Origin: Flemingiibacterium sp045578725
GTDB taxonomy: Bacteria; Bacillota; Clostridia; Oscillospirales; CAG-272
Length of the DNA stretch: 64,000 bases
Direction of reading: 5' to 3'
Assembly (NCBI GenBank): GCA_045578725.1
Contig: JAZNKS010000005.1
Span: 5,969-69,968, forward strand
The notes below the pieces were generated by a model, which was given only the letters and a program-made list of their open reading frames with translations, ran no database searches and had not been told where the DNA came from. Both the position numbers and the translations under genes were made by a program. This document shows positions 49,686 through 58,472 of this stretch, piece by piece (within the stretch, counting starts at the first letter, position 1; each line of letters begins with the position of its first letter).

Positions 49686-50442
49686 AGGTTTTCAGCTCCT
49701 CCATTAACTCTTTTGACGGGATTTCAAAGCTCTGTTCCTTATCTCCCAGCGCCGTCCGCTTGGCTTCTCCGAGGGGATGGTAGGGCAGGAGCTCATAGCG
49801 CTCCACAGCCGAAAGCTCCCGAAGAAAGGCGGCAATCGCACCGATGGTTTCCCGCTCGGCATTCACCCCCGGCACAATGGGCGTGCGTGCCCGCATCGGA
49901 ATGCCAAGCGTGCAGGCGCGGCGGATATTTTCAAGAATCGGGGCAAGCGGGACACCGACCGCCTCCCGATGGCGTTCCTTATCCATATGCTTGACATCGA
50001 AGAGAATGAGATCGCAGAGGGAGAGCAGCTCCTCATCGTACCGGTAAAGCGTAGTTTCGATGGCGGTGTGAATCCCCTCCCGCCGCGCCAGCGAAAGAAG
50101 CTCGCGCGTGAAGTCTGCCTGAAAGAGCGGCTCGCCGCCGGAAACGGTCAGACCGCCTGTGCCCCTGTAATAGCCCCGGTCGGCAAGAACCGTCCGCATC
50201 ACATCCTGTGCGCTCATTTCCCGGCCGCAGAGAACGCGCGCACCGGCATAACAGCCATTGGCACACTGTCCGCATCCGATACAGCGATTGGGATAGTACA
50301 GCATCTCCGGCTCCGGCGAGATGCATTCGGGATTGTGGCACCAGCGGCACCGGAGCGGGCAGCCCTTCAGAAAGACCACCGTCCGGATGCCGGGGCCATC
50401 ATGGGTCGATGCCCGCTCGATGTCGGCAATCAGCCCCGTCAT
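49669..50442 (-). CDS. radical SAM glycyl-radical-enzyme activase
   Basis: A 257-residue radical SAM protein. The SAM-cluster motif CPLRCRWCHNP (about 28-38) and a ferredoxin-like insert CIGCGQCANGC (about 54-64) match activases of the PFL-AE group, as do GGLTVSGGEPLFQ and LILFDVKHMD. It generates the glycyl radical on the enzyme encoded directly downstream, using SAM and a low-potential electron donor. It might also activate the second glycyl radical enzyme at 16146, which has no activase beside it. It overlaps the genes on both sides (4 and 17 nt). Confidence 0.92.
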   Translation of the reverse strand: MTGLIADIERASTHDGPGIRTVVFLKGCPLRCRWCHNPECISPEPEMLYYPNRCIGCGQCANGCYAGARVLCGREMSAQDVMRTVLADRGYYRGTGGLTVSGGEPLFQADFTRELLSLARREGIHTAIETTLYRYDEELLSLCDLILFDVKHMDKERHREAVGVPLAPILENIRRACTLGIPMRARTPIVPGVNAERETIGAIAAFLRELSAVERYELLPYHPLGEAKRTALGDKEQSFEIPSKELMEELKTYAFVR

Positions 50443-51536
50443 GGCTTGATCTCCCGATGCATAACATCCGAGCGTAATGCCGCATCCAGCATCCGCATCA
50501 CATCCAGATTGAAGTTCGCCGTCAGCATTTCGGCAACCGGCGTGCCTTTGTTTTCATGGCAGGCGATATGCCAGGGCATATTGCGGATGCGGTCGGGATC
50601 GATATCGGCAGGCGAAACGGCGATCTCCTCGCCGGCAAGCGTACAGGCCTCGGCTCTCTGGCCGCTGTCCGCACCGCCAGCGCACCAGACGGCACCGTCC
50701 CGGCAGAGCATCTGCGGGCCGGCCGGAATCAGCCGGCGCGGGATCGTCCACGAGCCCTCGGCGGTGACCATTTTATCCCCATAGCGGAAGAGCGCGGCCA
50801 CATTGTCCTCGCATTCACTGTACGGAGTGCCCAGATTCATACCGAGCGCGGTGACGGAATCCGGCATCCGGCCAAACAGCCAGCGGGCAAAATAACAGCC
50901 GTAGCAGAGGATATCGAGGCGTGCTCCGCCTCCCGTATCCTGCTGATACCACCAGATATTGGCACGCTCCGCATCGCTCATTTCCTCAGCGGAATCGGCA
51001 ACACCGCGATGCTTTGCCCCCTTGCCGAGCGGCCCGGTGTGACCGTTGATATAGCGAAGACGGACCGGCTCGCCGCAGATTTTTGCATCCAGAGCGGCCT
51101 TGAAATCATACAGATACGGCCGCCAGGCCACCGGCCAGTTAATAAGCGGTTCCACGCCGTATGCATCCTTCAGCGATGCAATCCGCTGTGCCCCCGCAAG
51201 GTCAGCCGCCATCGGCTTTTCGATGATGGGGGTGACGCCGCGCGCGGCGCAGGCCCCGGCCGCATCCGGCTTGGCGGCATTTTCGCAGAGAATGTAGGCA
51301 TAATCGGGCCGAAGCTCCTCCAGCATCGCCCGATAGTCGGCATATACCGGCACGCCGGTCAGCGATACCACATTTTCAAGATTCCACGCGCGTGTGTAGC
51401 GCTTATCGGTCAACTCCGGGCGCTTTGGCTCCACATCGGCCACCGCCAGCAGCCGGGTGTCCGGCTGATCGGTGATATAGCGGGCGATCTCGTTGACGTG
51501 CATATGGGCAAAGCCGATGATAACACAGGTAATCAT
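50439..51536 (-). CDS. Gfo/Idh/MocA family protein, variant without canonical His
   Basis: A 365-residue protein. The N-terminal Rossmann region starts VIIGFAHMHVNEI, with an HxH in place of the usual Gly-rich loop; IIEKPMAADL has the standard EKP. In place of the catalytic D-x3-H it has TGGGARLDILCYGCYF, with WWYQQD just before and INWPVAW earlier. The gene at 52804 shares these variants, so the two form a subgroup. The reaction may still be NAD-dependent oxidation or may be something else. Fifth gene of the seven-gene operon 54983-47466. Confidence 0.78.
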   Translation of the reverse strand: MITCVIIGFAHMHVNEIARYITDQPDTRLLAVADVEPKRPELTDKRYTRAWNLENVVSLTGVPVYADYRAMLEELRPDYAYILCENAAKPDAAGACAARGVTPIIEKPMAADLAGAQRIASLKDAYGVEPLINWPVAWRPYLYDFKAALDAKICGEPVRLRYINGHTGPLGKGAKHRGVADSAEEMSDAERANIWWYQQDTGGGARLDILCYGCYFARWLFGRMPDSVTALGMNLGTPYSECEDNVAALFRYGDKMVTAEGSWTIPRRLIPAGPQMLCRDGAVWCAGGADSGQRAEACTLAGEEIAVSPADIDPDRIRNMPWHIACHENKGTPVAEMLTANFNLDVMRMLDAALRSDVMHREIKP

Positions 51537-52663
51537 TGGCCCGCCTCCGCAATCTCATCGGCACGGACCTCGCGGTTTTCGGCGGCGGATTTGTAGAAGC
51601 ATTCGATGGCCTTGGCCACCTCTAAATTCTGATGCTCGCGGATGAGATATTCCTCCTCACCGGCGAGGGAGGCCATGATATTGGCATACATATAGCGGTG
51701 CTGTTCGAAGGGGACGCCCTTATAAGCGCCGTTGTCGAACCATTTCAGCTCACACTCGCTCTGATAACGGCCGACATTTTTGTACAGGATTCCCTTCTCC
51801 ACCGACAGGCCGCCTTTATCGCCGCAGAGATTCAGCTTCAGATTGGTAGTCGGCAGATTGACGGCCCATGTGAATTTGAAATTCACACTCAGGCCGCCCT
51901 CCAGCCGCATGAAGCCGGCACTGAAATCCTCCACATCAAATTCCCGCCAGTCATAGGGGCGGGGATCGAAGGTTCCGCTGTAGGCACCGCTCTCGGCGAT
52001 GGACAGATGGATATCCTGCCCCTGACTCGCAATTCTCGTCTGTGCGGTGCCGGATACCGATACCACCCTGGGATCGCCCGCAATCCAGAGAAGGGAGTCG
52101 ATCAGATGCACGCCCAGATCACAGAACGGACCTCCGAAATTGTGTTTCTTCATATGGAACATTCCCCAGGTGGGGATGCCGATGCGGCGGACGAATTCCA
52201 CGTCGGAATAGTAGAGCGAGCCCAGCTCACCCGATTCCGCCAGTTCCTTTGCCTTCATCATATAGTGCCGCCAGCGCATACACTGGCAGGGGAACAGGCG
52301 GCGGCCGAGCGCCTTTGCGGTATCCCACATTTCCTTTGCATCGGCATAGCGGACGGCGATCGGCTTTTCGCAGGCGACATCGGCACCGGCACGGAGTGCG
52401 GCCAACGTCCACTTTTTATGATAGACGTTCGGCGTGCAGACGGCGACAAAATCCGGATGGATCTCGTCCAGCATTTTCTGCGGATCGGTGTAGACATTTG
52501 GGACATTGTGGCGCTTGGCGGTGGACAGAGCCGCTTCCTCACGGATATCGGCGACTGCGACCACCTCCGCCTTTCCCTCGGCCTCCAGAGCGTGCAGGGC
52601 CGGAAAATGGGCGCTGTTGGCAATCATGCCGCAGCCGATGACGGCCACGCGGAGTTTTTTCAT
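51533..52663 (-). CDS. Gfo/Idh/MocA family oxidoreductase
   Basis: A 376-residue NAD(P)-dependent dehydrogenase with normal motifs: VAVIGCGMIANSAHF (about 6-20), CEKPIAV, and the catalytic GGPFCDLGVHLIDSL (Asp/His). It is followed with a 4-nt overlap by the variant Gfo gene. The start at 52663 follows leader repeat copy d; the repeat's ATG (52675) is in frame and would add four residues. Likely role: sugar or cyclitol dehydrogenase in the operon of the second glycyl radical enzyme. Confidence 0.85.
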   Translation of the reverse strand: MKKLRVAVIGCGMIANSAHFPALHALEAEGKAEVVAVADIREEAALSTAKRHNVPNVYTDPQKMLDEIHPDFVAVCTPNVYHKKWTLAALRAGADVACEKPIAVRYADAKEMWDTAKALGRRLFPCQCMRWRHYMMKAKELAESGELGSLYYSDVEFVRRIGIPTWGMFHMKKHNFGGPFCDLGVHLIDSLLWIAGDPRVVSVSGTAQTRIASQGQDIHLSIAESGAYSGTFDPRPYDWREFDVEDFSAGFMRLEGGLSVNFKFTWAVNLPTTNLKLNLCGDKGGLSVEKGILYKNVGRYQSECELKWFDNGAYKGVPFEQHRYMYANIMASLAGEEEYLIREHQNLEVAKAIECFYKSAAENREVRADEIAEAGQ

Positions 52664-52790
52664 AGTTATGACCATAGCTTTCGCGAAGCGAAAGCTTCCT
52701 TTCTTGGATTTTGGGGCTGGTTTGCAAAGCAAAACATTGCCGGGACGGCAATGTAAGCCACAAAACCAGGTCTGAAATTTATTTTCAGAC
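52664..52790 (-). repeat. structured 5'-leader repeat element, copy d
   Basis: Fourth copy, inside the oxidoreductase operon between two Gfo/Idh/MocA genes. First hairpin GTCTGAAA/TTTCAGAC at 52790-52770, AAAGGA just before it (about 52796-52801), the ATTGCCG-TCC-CGGCAAT hairpin intact, and the 9-bp AGCTTTCGC hairpin ending at the in-frame ATG 52675. Nearly identical to copies b and c although 22 kb away. Confidence 0.85.
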
Positions 52791-52803
52791 TTTCAATCCT
52801 TTC

Positions 52804-53874
52804 TTACCGGTTCAGCGGTACACCGCCGTCGGCGGCAGTGCGGCCGGCTTCGAGCGCGGCCATGACCGACAGATTCAGTTCGGGTGTAAGCAGAGGATGC
52901 AGGGGGGCATTCTCTGTGATATGGCGATAGAAATTCGTGCCGAAATCGAAGCCATCGACTGTCCTCGGGCATTCGACAACCTCGGTGGGCGCGGCTGGGG
53001 GATGACTGCGGGTTTTGTAGATTCTCACAAGATTTGAGTGCCGGTCGCAGACGATGGTTCCCTCTTTTCCGTGGATGACGGGGCCGGAGGGGACCTCGCC
53101 GCAGTTGTAGGTGGACCAGCTTCCCTCCAGCAGCCCGATTCCGTTCCCGAAATCGAGGATCATGGCCGAGAAATCTTCAATATCAAAGGCGGGCGAGGTG
53201 AAATTCTTCGCCGCGCCCCAGGCACGCTCGGCTCTTTTTCCGAAAAACCAGGTGGCCAGCGCCGCTCCATAGCAGGCATAATCGAGAATCGAGCCGCCGC
53301 CCTGCTCCTTGTGATACCACCAGGTCGCACCGAGGAATTCATCGGGCGGGAGTACTCCGTCCGGCGCGTAGGAATAAGGGCCCCATGTGGCGGGACTGCG
53401 GTAGGTCACCCGCATGATTTCGCCGATTTCGCCGGAATCACAGAGCGCCTTTGCCTTATTGAAGGCCGGAAACCAGGCAATCGGCCAGTTGACGGCTAAC
53501 TTCGCGCCGGAGCGCTTTGCCGCATCGGCAATCCGGACGGCATCGGCATAAGTGTGGCAGGCCGGCTTTTCCAGCGCACAGGCAATCCCCGCCTCAAGAA
53601 GCGGGCAGACGACGGCGGCGGTGGAGGCTTTATCGGGGCAGACGATCGCCGCATCGGGTGAAAGGGCGATCAGCTCCTCCACGGAATGAAATTCGGGAAC
53701 CCCTTCCCTGCGGAGCAGATTCGTATGCGGTTCGGCCTGCCTGTCGCCGGGATTGGTGTCAAGGAAGCCGACGGTTTCGATTCCCCTCTCTCCCGCGGCT
53801 CTCACAAGAGTGGAGCGCAGGGTCCCGAGATGCGGATGGGCCACACCGGCCAGAACAACGCGCAGGGCGGCCAT
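52804..53874 (-). CDS. Gfo/Idh/MocA family protein, variant without canonical His
   Basis: A 356-residue protein. The first motif is VVLAGVAHPHLGTL, with HxH; CALEKPACHTY gives the EKP; VNWPIAWFP and WWYHKEQGGGSILDYACYGA replace the usual catalytic D-x3-H region. The same pattern is seen in the gene at 50439. Its start overlaps the stop of the upstream Gfo gene by 1 nt. Two canonical and two variant Gfo genes alternate in this operon, perhaps as partner pairs. Confidence 0.78.
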   Translation of the reverse strand: MAALRVVLAGVAHPHLGTLRSTLVRAAGERGIETVGFLDTNPGDRQAEPHTNLLRREGVPEFHSVEELIALSPDAAIVCPDKASTAAVVCPLLEAGIACALEKPACHTYADAVRIADAAKRSGAKLAVNWPIAWFPAFNKAKALCDSGEIGEIMRVTYRSPATWGPYSYAPDGVLPPDEFLGATWWYHKEQGGGSILDYACYGAALATWFFGKRAERAWGAAKNFTSPAFDIEDFSAMILDFGNGIGLLEGSWSTYNCGEVPSGPVIHGKEGTIVCDRHSNLVRIYKTRSHPPAAPTEVVECPRTVDGFDFGTNFYRHITENAPLHPLLTPELNLSVMAALEAGRTAADGGVPLNR

Positions 53875-54983
53875 CAGACGGCACCTCCCTCAAAGGTGGT
53901 CTGCAGCTTCACGGATGCACCGCTTTCGATGGCTCCGGGAATCGCGCACATAATTTCAAGAATATGACGGGCATGATAGGCCGACAGCACCGGAACGGTA
54001 TCGGCTTCGATCGCATCAATCAGATCACGCAGGATGCAGCACTGGGAAATCAGCTTTCTGCCGGGCACGATCCATTCATCAGTAGCCACCCAGCCGCGGA
54101 AGCCGCGCTCGGGAATATCGGTGTACAGCTCGGGACGGGGATTGGTCATATAGGGCTTTGTGAAGGCCAGCGTGCCCGCATCGCCGAAGATTTCCAGCTG
54201 GGGCGCACGGCTCGCCTTCTGCGAGAAGCCGGAATCCACCAGCGCCATCCGGCTATCCGAGAAGCGGAGAGTGATCAGATACTGATCCGGGATTTTGTCC
54301 GTGCGGATCTTTTTGCCGTTGAAGGCGCCGGAGCGGATCTCGCGCTCGGGCGTGGATACAATCGCTGTGCAGGCTACGCTCTCGGCCGGGCCGAAAAGCG
54401 AGGTGACAATCTGCAGGCCGTGCACGCCCATATCGACCAGCGCACCTGCCCCCGGCTCATAGAACCAGGAGGGATCGGCATCGCGATACTGGAAATACTC
54501 CGGGCCGCCGTGGGACACGTTGCATTTGGCATAATAAGCCCGTCCGATCGCGCCGTCGCGGATCATCTGCCTGGCGGCGTTCAGGTCATAGCGCATGGGA
54601 TGGATCGGCGCACAGGCAAATTTTACGCCCTTCTCCTCGGCGAGCCGGATCTGCTCACTGAAAAGCTCGACCGTCGGCGCGGCGGGCTTCTGGGAAATCA
54701 GATGCTTACCGGCTCCCAGCACCGCCATATTGATTTCATGATGGGCCTGAATCGAAGCGGCATCGATGGCGATATCGAAATCGCAGGTTTCGATCAGCTC
54801 ATACACATCGTGATAAGCGTTCGGGATGCCGAAGCGGCGGCAGGCGGCCTCGGCGCGCTCAAAGACGATATCAACGGCCGCAACCAGCTCGGCATTTGCT
54901 TCCCTTGCAGCGTTTGGCAGATACTGAGAATTGGCAAACGAGCCGCACCCGATGACGGCGACCTTCCATTTTTTATCTGACAT
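53874..54983 (-). CDS. Gfo/Idh/MocA family oxidoreductase
   Basis: A 369-residue NAD(P)-dependent dehydrogenase. VAVIGCGSFANSQYL (about 8-22) is the nucleotide motif; the usual EKP is SQKPAAP here (Gln for Glu); GALVDMGVHGLQIV carries the catalytic Asp/His. It is the first gene of the operon that ends in the glycyl radical enzyme. The SD AAGGAG precedes the ATG. The overlapping promoter at 55024-55057 faces both this gene and a divergent AraC gene, its probable regulator. Confidence 0.85.
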   Translation of the reverse strand: MSDKKWKVAVIGCGSFANSQYLPNAAREANAELVAAVDIVFERAEAACRRFGIPNAYHDVYELIETCDFDIAIDAASIQAHHEINMAVLGAGKHLISQKPAAPTVELFSEQIRLAEEKGVKFACAPIHPMRYDLNAARQMIRDGAIGRAYYAKCNVSHGGPEYFQYRDADPSWFYEPGAGALVDMGVHGLQIVTSLFGPAESVACTAIVSTPEREIRSGAFNGKKIRTDKIPDQYLITLRFSDSRMALVDSGFSQKASRAPQLEIFGDAGTLAFTKPYMTNPRPELYTDIPERGFRGWVATDEWIVPGRKLISQCCILRDLIDAIEADTVPVLSAYHARHILEIMCAIPGAIESGASVKLQTTFEGGAV

Positions 54984-55023
54984 CAGAATTCACACTCCTT
55001 GCGGAAATATTTTTGTTTTCTGC

Positions 55024-55057
55024 TTTACATTTTACCTTTTTGTGATATAATAGTAAA
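55024..55057. promoter_or_regulatory. overlapping divergent promoters (oxidoreductase operon / AraC gene)
   Basis: + strand: TTTACA (55024-55029), 16 nt, TATAAT (55046-55051) for the AraC gene. - strand: TTTACT (55057-55052), 17 nt, TAAAAT (55034-55029) for the Gfo operon. This is the same face-to-face arrangement as at 14243 and 21560. Confidence 0.75.
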
Positions 55058-55106
55058 TAGACAAACGGAACCCGTTTGTGCACAACCGGAACTTTACGAG
55101 GTGTTT

Positions 55107-56057
55107 ATGTATTACGATATTCATGTGGAGCAGCTGCCGCGGATTACCGAGATCTATTGTGTCCGCCGGCGCACCGTCTGGCAGATCGTCGATCCCGATG
55201 CCCTGCTGATTTTCATCGCCGAGGGCCGATGCCGCATCACCCTTGACGGGACGGACTATCTTCTCTCGGCGGGACAGGCCATCTTCATTCCGGAGCATCA
55301 TCCCTATCTCCGGAGGCCGGTGGAGAATGAAATGTGCACGCTGTATTATGCACATATTGCCTTTGGCTCTCCCTCGGAGCCGCTGACCCGTACCGAAGCA
55401 GGAGCAAGGCTTGCCGGGCGCAGAAGACAGCAGACCGAGGCTTTCATGCAGAACCGGACACCACCCATTCCCGCCTGTCTGATCGCGGTGGTGAACGAGC
55501 TTTCCGGGCACGCCGGCGAGGTGATCGGCCTATATGAAGAAGCGATGGCGGCCAAGCTCCGCAATCAGCCCGAGAGTACGATTCTTGAATCCGTCGCCGT
55601 CATCCGGCTTCTGCTGCTCTGCGCCAAAGCCGCCGGGCCGGCCATCGAATCGGGGGAGGCGGGCCGGGAAGCATCCTCCGCCGCAATCGACTCGGTGCAG
55701 ATCCCGCCCGATGCCAACGGCAAATTAAAAAAAGTGATCGCCTACATCCGGCTTCACGCGAAGGAAGCCGTAACAGTAAGCGATCTCTGCTCGTTATGCA
55801 ATTTTTCCAGACAGCATCTGACAAGGATATTCCGCGCCCAGTTCGGGAAAACTCCCATTGCCTATATCAATGAATACCGGATAAGCTGCGCCAAGGAGCT
55901 CTTTTATTCCAATCCCCATCTGTCCGTCAAGGAGGTTGCCGCCGAAATGGGCTTCTCCGATCAGCATTATTTCACGCGGCTGTTCACAAAAATTACCGGT
56001 GCGCCTCCCAGCCGGTTCCGCGAGCATCTCTTGACCTTTGATCCGGGCCGACAGTAA
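55107..56057 (+). CDS. AraC family transcriptional regulator
   Basis: A 316-residue regulator. N-terminal cupin domain (ALLIFIAEGRCRITLDGTDY, GQAIFIPEHHPYLR), then a helical linker and an AraC DNA-binding domain (about 215-310) with VSDLCSLCNFSRQHLTRIFR and EMGFSDQHYFTRLFTKITGAPPSRF. The start at 55107 is chosen for the GAGGTG just upstream. It faces the Gfo-glycyl radical enzyme operon and abuts the convergent DUF6259-like gene: the two stop codons touch at 56057/56058 with no terminator between them. Confidence 0.88.
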   Translation: MYYDIHVEQLPRITEIYCVRRRTVWQIVDPDALLIFIAEGRCRITLDGTDYLLSAGQAIFIPEHHPYLRRPVENEMCTLYYAHIAFGSPSEPLTRTEAGARLAGRRRQQTEAFMQNRTPPIPACLIAVVNELSGHAGEVIGLYEEAMAAKLRNQPESTILESVAVIRLLLLCAKAAGPAIESGEAGREASSAAIDSVQIPPDANGKLKKVIAYIRLHAKEAVTVSDLCSLCNFSRQHLTRIFRAQFGKTPIAYINEYRISCAKELFYSNPHLSVKEVAAEMGFSDQHYFTRLFTKITGAPPSRFREHLLTFDPGRQ

Positions 56058-58139
56058 TCAGGCCAGATTCATTAAGCAGCCGTCCATAGCAGGAACCGAA
56101 ATCGTCCCTGCCTCCGTGCGGCAGACGATCTCCGCCTCGGTATGATTGACAAAAATCTGTACCCGCTTGCCATCCGCTTCCCAGGCGCTCGTGAATACGG
56201 CGGGGATTTCCATCTGACCGCCGTTTGTCATACGCACGCTTACCGTCTGACATTCCATCGGCATCGGCTTGATCATGCGGCCGGCATGGAGATACGGGCC
56301 TGCCTCACCGGCATAGAAGCGGTGGAGATTGGCGGCCAGCGTCAGCGCCTTTTCAAAATCGGGATTGTGTTCAAAATCACGGCAGCCCCAGTTGGCCATC
56401 AGCGTTTTGTTCAGCGTCGGCTGGAGAATCAGCGTCATGCTGTCGCCGGCGGCAAAGGAATAGGCCATGCGCAGACGATACGTATCCTGCGTTTCGCCGG
56501 CCTTGTCAACCGGAGCCATCGGGCAGGACACCTGATTGCCCATGAAATTACGCAGATATTCATGGTACAGGAACGCGAACAGCGGAACCGGCCGTCCGAT
56601 AAACCAGTTGAGCTCATAGCGGTTATCGCTGAAGAGAAGATTTCCGATATACGGATCGGCGGCGGAGGATTCGCAGCCGAAGAGGGTATTCGGTGCCATG
56701 CGATTCCATTCACCGAGCAGTTCCTGCATGGTTTTCGTCATCCACGGGCCGGGCACCGGCGGATGGCCGTGCTCGCGGCTGTAGCAGAAATACTGCGAAC
56801 CGCCGTGATTCTGGTCAAGAATCTGTGCGTAGTCAATACCGGAGGCAAAGAGCGGGCCATAGGCCTCGGCGAGAATCTCCCGTCCCTTCTCAGAGCCGAC
56901 GCAGATGTCATAGCCCGAGCGCTGACCGGTGCAGATCCGGCTGTGAAGCACCTTTCCGTCGGGGCCTGCGCACATGGCATCCAGCTTATCGGTGCAATCG
57001 ACGCGGTATTCCGCAATCAGATTGCTCTGTTCGGTAAATCCGAAGCCGGAGCAGTATACGCCAAGGAGATTTCCCTTCGCATGAAGGGCATCCAGCAGTG
57101 CCTTGAACGGCTCCTCGCCGCCATACGGAGGCCAGACATAGGGGGGAGCCCACGGAGCCGTTCCCTCCCAGTGCATCAGAACCACAAGAATCCGCCAGCC
57201 CGTCCGCTCGGCAATTTCATCGACGAGCGGCAGAATATTGCAATAGGGGAAGAAGACATTCGGATCCATTTTGTCCATGTCGTGAACGCCGCGAACCGGA
57301 TAGGTGACGATCAGCGGCGAATCCTTGTACCATTCGGGCAGCGAAGGATTTTCGGTCGTCCGGCAGGCTTTCGGCGGCAGATTCGACTCATACCAGCTCC
57401 GGTAAATGTCAGCGCCGTCCTCCCAGCCGCCCTCAAAAAACTTCCACACAATCGGGAAGTCCGGGCGGTAATCTTCACCCGGATGACATCCCGTGAACAG
57501 GCGAAATACCATGCGAACGTGTTCGCTGCGAACATGATCGCTTTCGCCATCGCGGCAGAAATAAACACCCTTCGGGCCGCGGGAAGAATCGTGCGCGCCC
57601 ATATAGAAGCCGCCGGATTCGGTGCAGTATGCAAGGAACGGGGCAAACACCATGTACGGATACATGTCGTAGGAACCGCGTGAAGGATACTCCGGCTCAT
57701 AGTGGCGGAAGCCGCCGGATTCCCGACCGAGGAGATCATCAATCATCGCGCCTTCATTAAACGGGAAGAGGATTTCGCCCTCGCCGCCTTGCCGCTTGAG
57801 CGGCGGAAGGACAGCCGGAACAAATTCCACCCATTCGATGGTCTGCCCGCCGCGGTTTTTTACGGTAAGCCGCCATGAAACGGCATCGCCATCCGCTTGG
57901 AGCATCACGGTTACGGTAAGGCCGTGCGGCAGGCCGGTGAAGGTGATCCCCTTTTCGTCAAAGACGACTGCAGCGGCAGAGTCTCCGTCAAGATCAATGG
58001 GATTTCCGGCCTCATCCCGAAGACGCATACGGAAGAGAACACAGGGCGAGGCCAACCACTCCCGCATACGGCAGAGAGATGTCAGCCGCCCGGCTTCGTC
58101 AAAGTGCAGACGGGTATTTCCGAGAATGTATTCAGGCAT
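56058..58139 (-). CDS. DUF6259-like glycoside hydrolase
   Basis: A 693-residue protein with an N-terminal beta-sandwich (about 1-230) and a TIM barrel with a C-terminal beta part. Segments such as VVLMHWEGTAPWAPPYVWPP, LLGVYCSGFGFTEQSN, GIDYAQILDQNHGG and FGCESSAADPY resemble the DUF6259 proteins of gut Clostridia and Bacteroidota, related to GH36/GH-A-type enzymes; Asp in LDQNHGG and Glu in CESSAA are catalytic candidates. There is no signal peptide. The start at 58139 follows AAAGGA; the longer upstream frame is not favoured. It has its own promoter. The substrate is unknown. Confidence 0.65.
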   Translation of the reverse strand: MPEYILGNTRLHFDEAGRLTSLCRMREWLASPCVLFRMRLRDEAGNPIDLDGDSAAAVVFDEKGITFTGLPHGLTVTVMLQADGDAVSWRLTVKNRGGQTIEWVEFVPAVLPPLKRQGGEGEILFPFNEGAMIDDLLGRESGGFRHYEPEYPSRGSYDMYPYMVFAPFLAYCTESGGFYMGAHDSSRGPKGVYFCRDGESDHVRSEHVRMVFRLFTGCHPGEDYRPDFPIVWKFFEGGWEDGADIYRSWYESNLPPKACRTTENPSLPEWYKDSPLIVTYPVRGVHDMDKMDPNVFFPYCNILPLVDEIAERTGWRILVVLMHWEGTAPWAPPYVWPPYGGEEPFKALLDALHAKGNLLGVYCSGFGFTEQSNLIAEYRVDCTDKLDAMCAGPDGKVLHSRICTGQRSGYDICVGSEKGREILAEAYGPLFASGIDYAQILDQNHGGSQYFCYSREHGHPPVPGPWMTKTMQELLGEWNRMAPNTLFGCESSAADPYIGNLLFSDNRYELNWFIGRPVPLFAFLYHEYLRNFMGNQVSCPMAPVDKAGETQDTYRLRMAYSFAAGDSMTLILQPTLNKTLMANWGCRDFEHNPDFEKALTLAANLHRFYAGEAGPYLHAGRMIKPMPMECQTVSVRMTNGGQMEIPAVFTSAWEADGKRVQIFVNHTEAEIVCRTEAGTISVPAMDGCLMNLA

Positions 58140-58175
58140 GGAAGGATTCCTTTCTTCGGATAAAAAATTTTCTAT

Positions 58176-58204
58176 ATTGTAGCACATTGCTTGTGGGATG
58201 TCAA
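58176..58204 (-). promoter_or_regulatory. sigma-A type promoter for DUF6259-like gene
   Basis: On the - strand: TTGACA (58204-58199), 17-nt spacer, TACAAT (58181-58176). The rest of 58205-58328 is AT-rich with T and A runs and holds no gene I can support. Confidence 0.78.
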
Positions 58205-58328
58205 GGATAAATCCGCGCCTTCGTCATGCAAAAACGTGCATCTTCATGTACAGCCATCCAACCGGAGCCGTGAAGTCTGCCCTTTTTTTGGCTTTTTTCA
58301 TGAAATTGCGTTTTTTTCAAAAAAGCTC

Positions 58329-58357
58329 TTGCAATACGCACGAAAATCGCGTATAAT
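58329..58357 (+). promoter_or_regulatory. sigma-A type promoter for guaA-type gene
   Basis: TTGCAA (58329-58334), 17-nt spacer, TATAAT (58352-58357). The leader to the ATG at 58473 is about 110 nt long; no purine riboswitch motif was recognised in it. Confidence 0.78.
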
Positions 58358-58472
58358 AATAAGGTGGGCGGTTTGTTCCAATCGGTATGCGCCGTCCTTC
58401 CAATTTTTGTAAATTTCAGCCAACAGCCGATGCTGTGCCGGAATTCATACAAACTACTATGGAGGTATCATT

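Noticed and set aside
58358..58472. Riboswitch in the guaA-type leader
   Set aside because: The 110-nt leader has no recognisable purine, PRPP or other riboswitch core.
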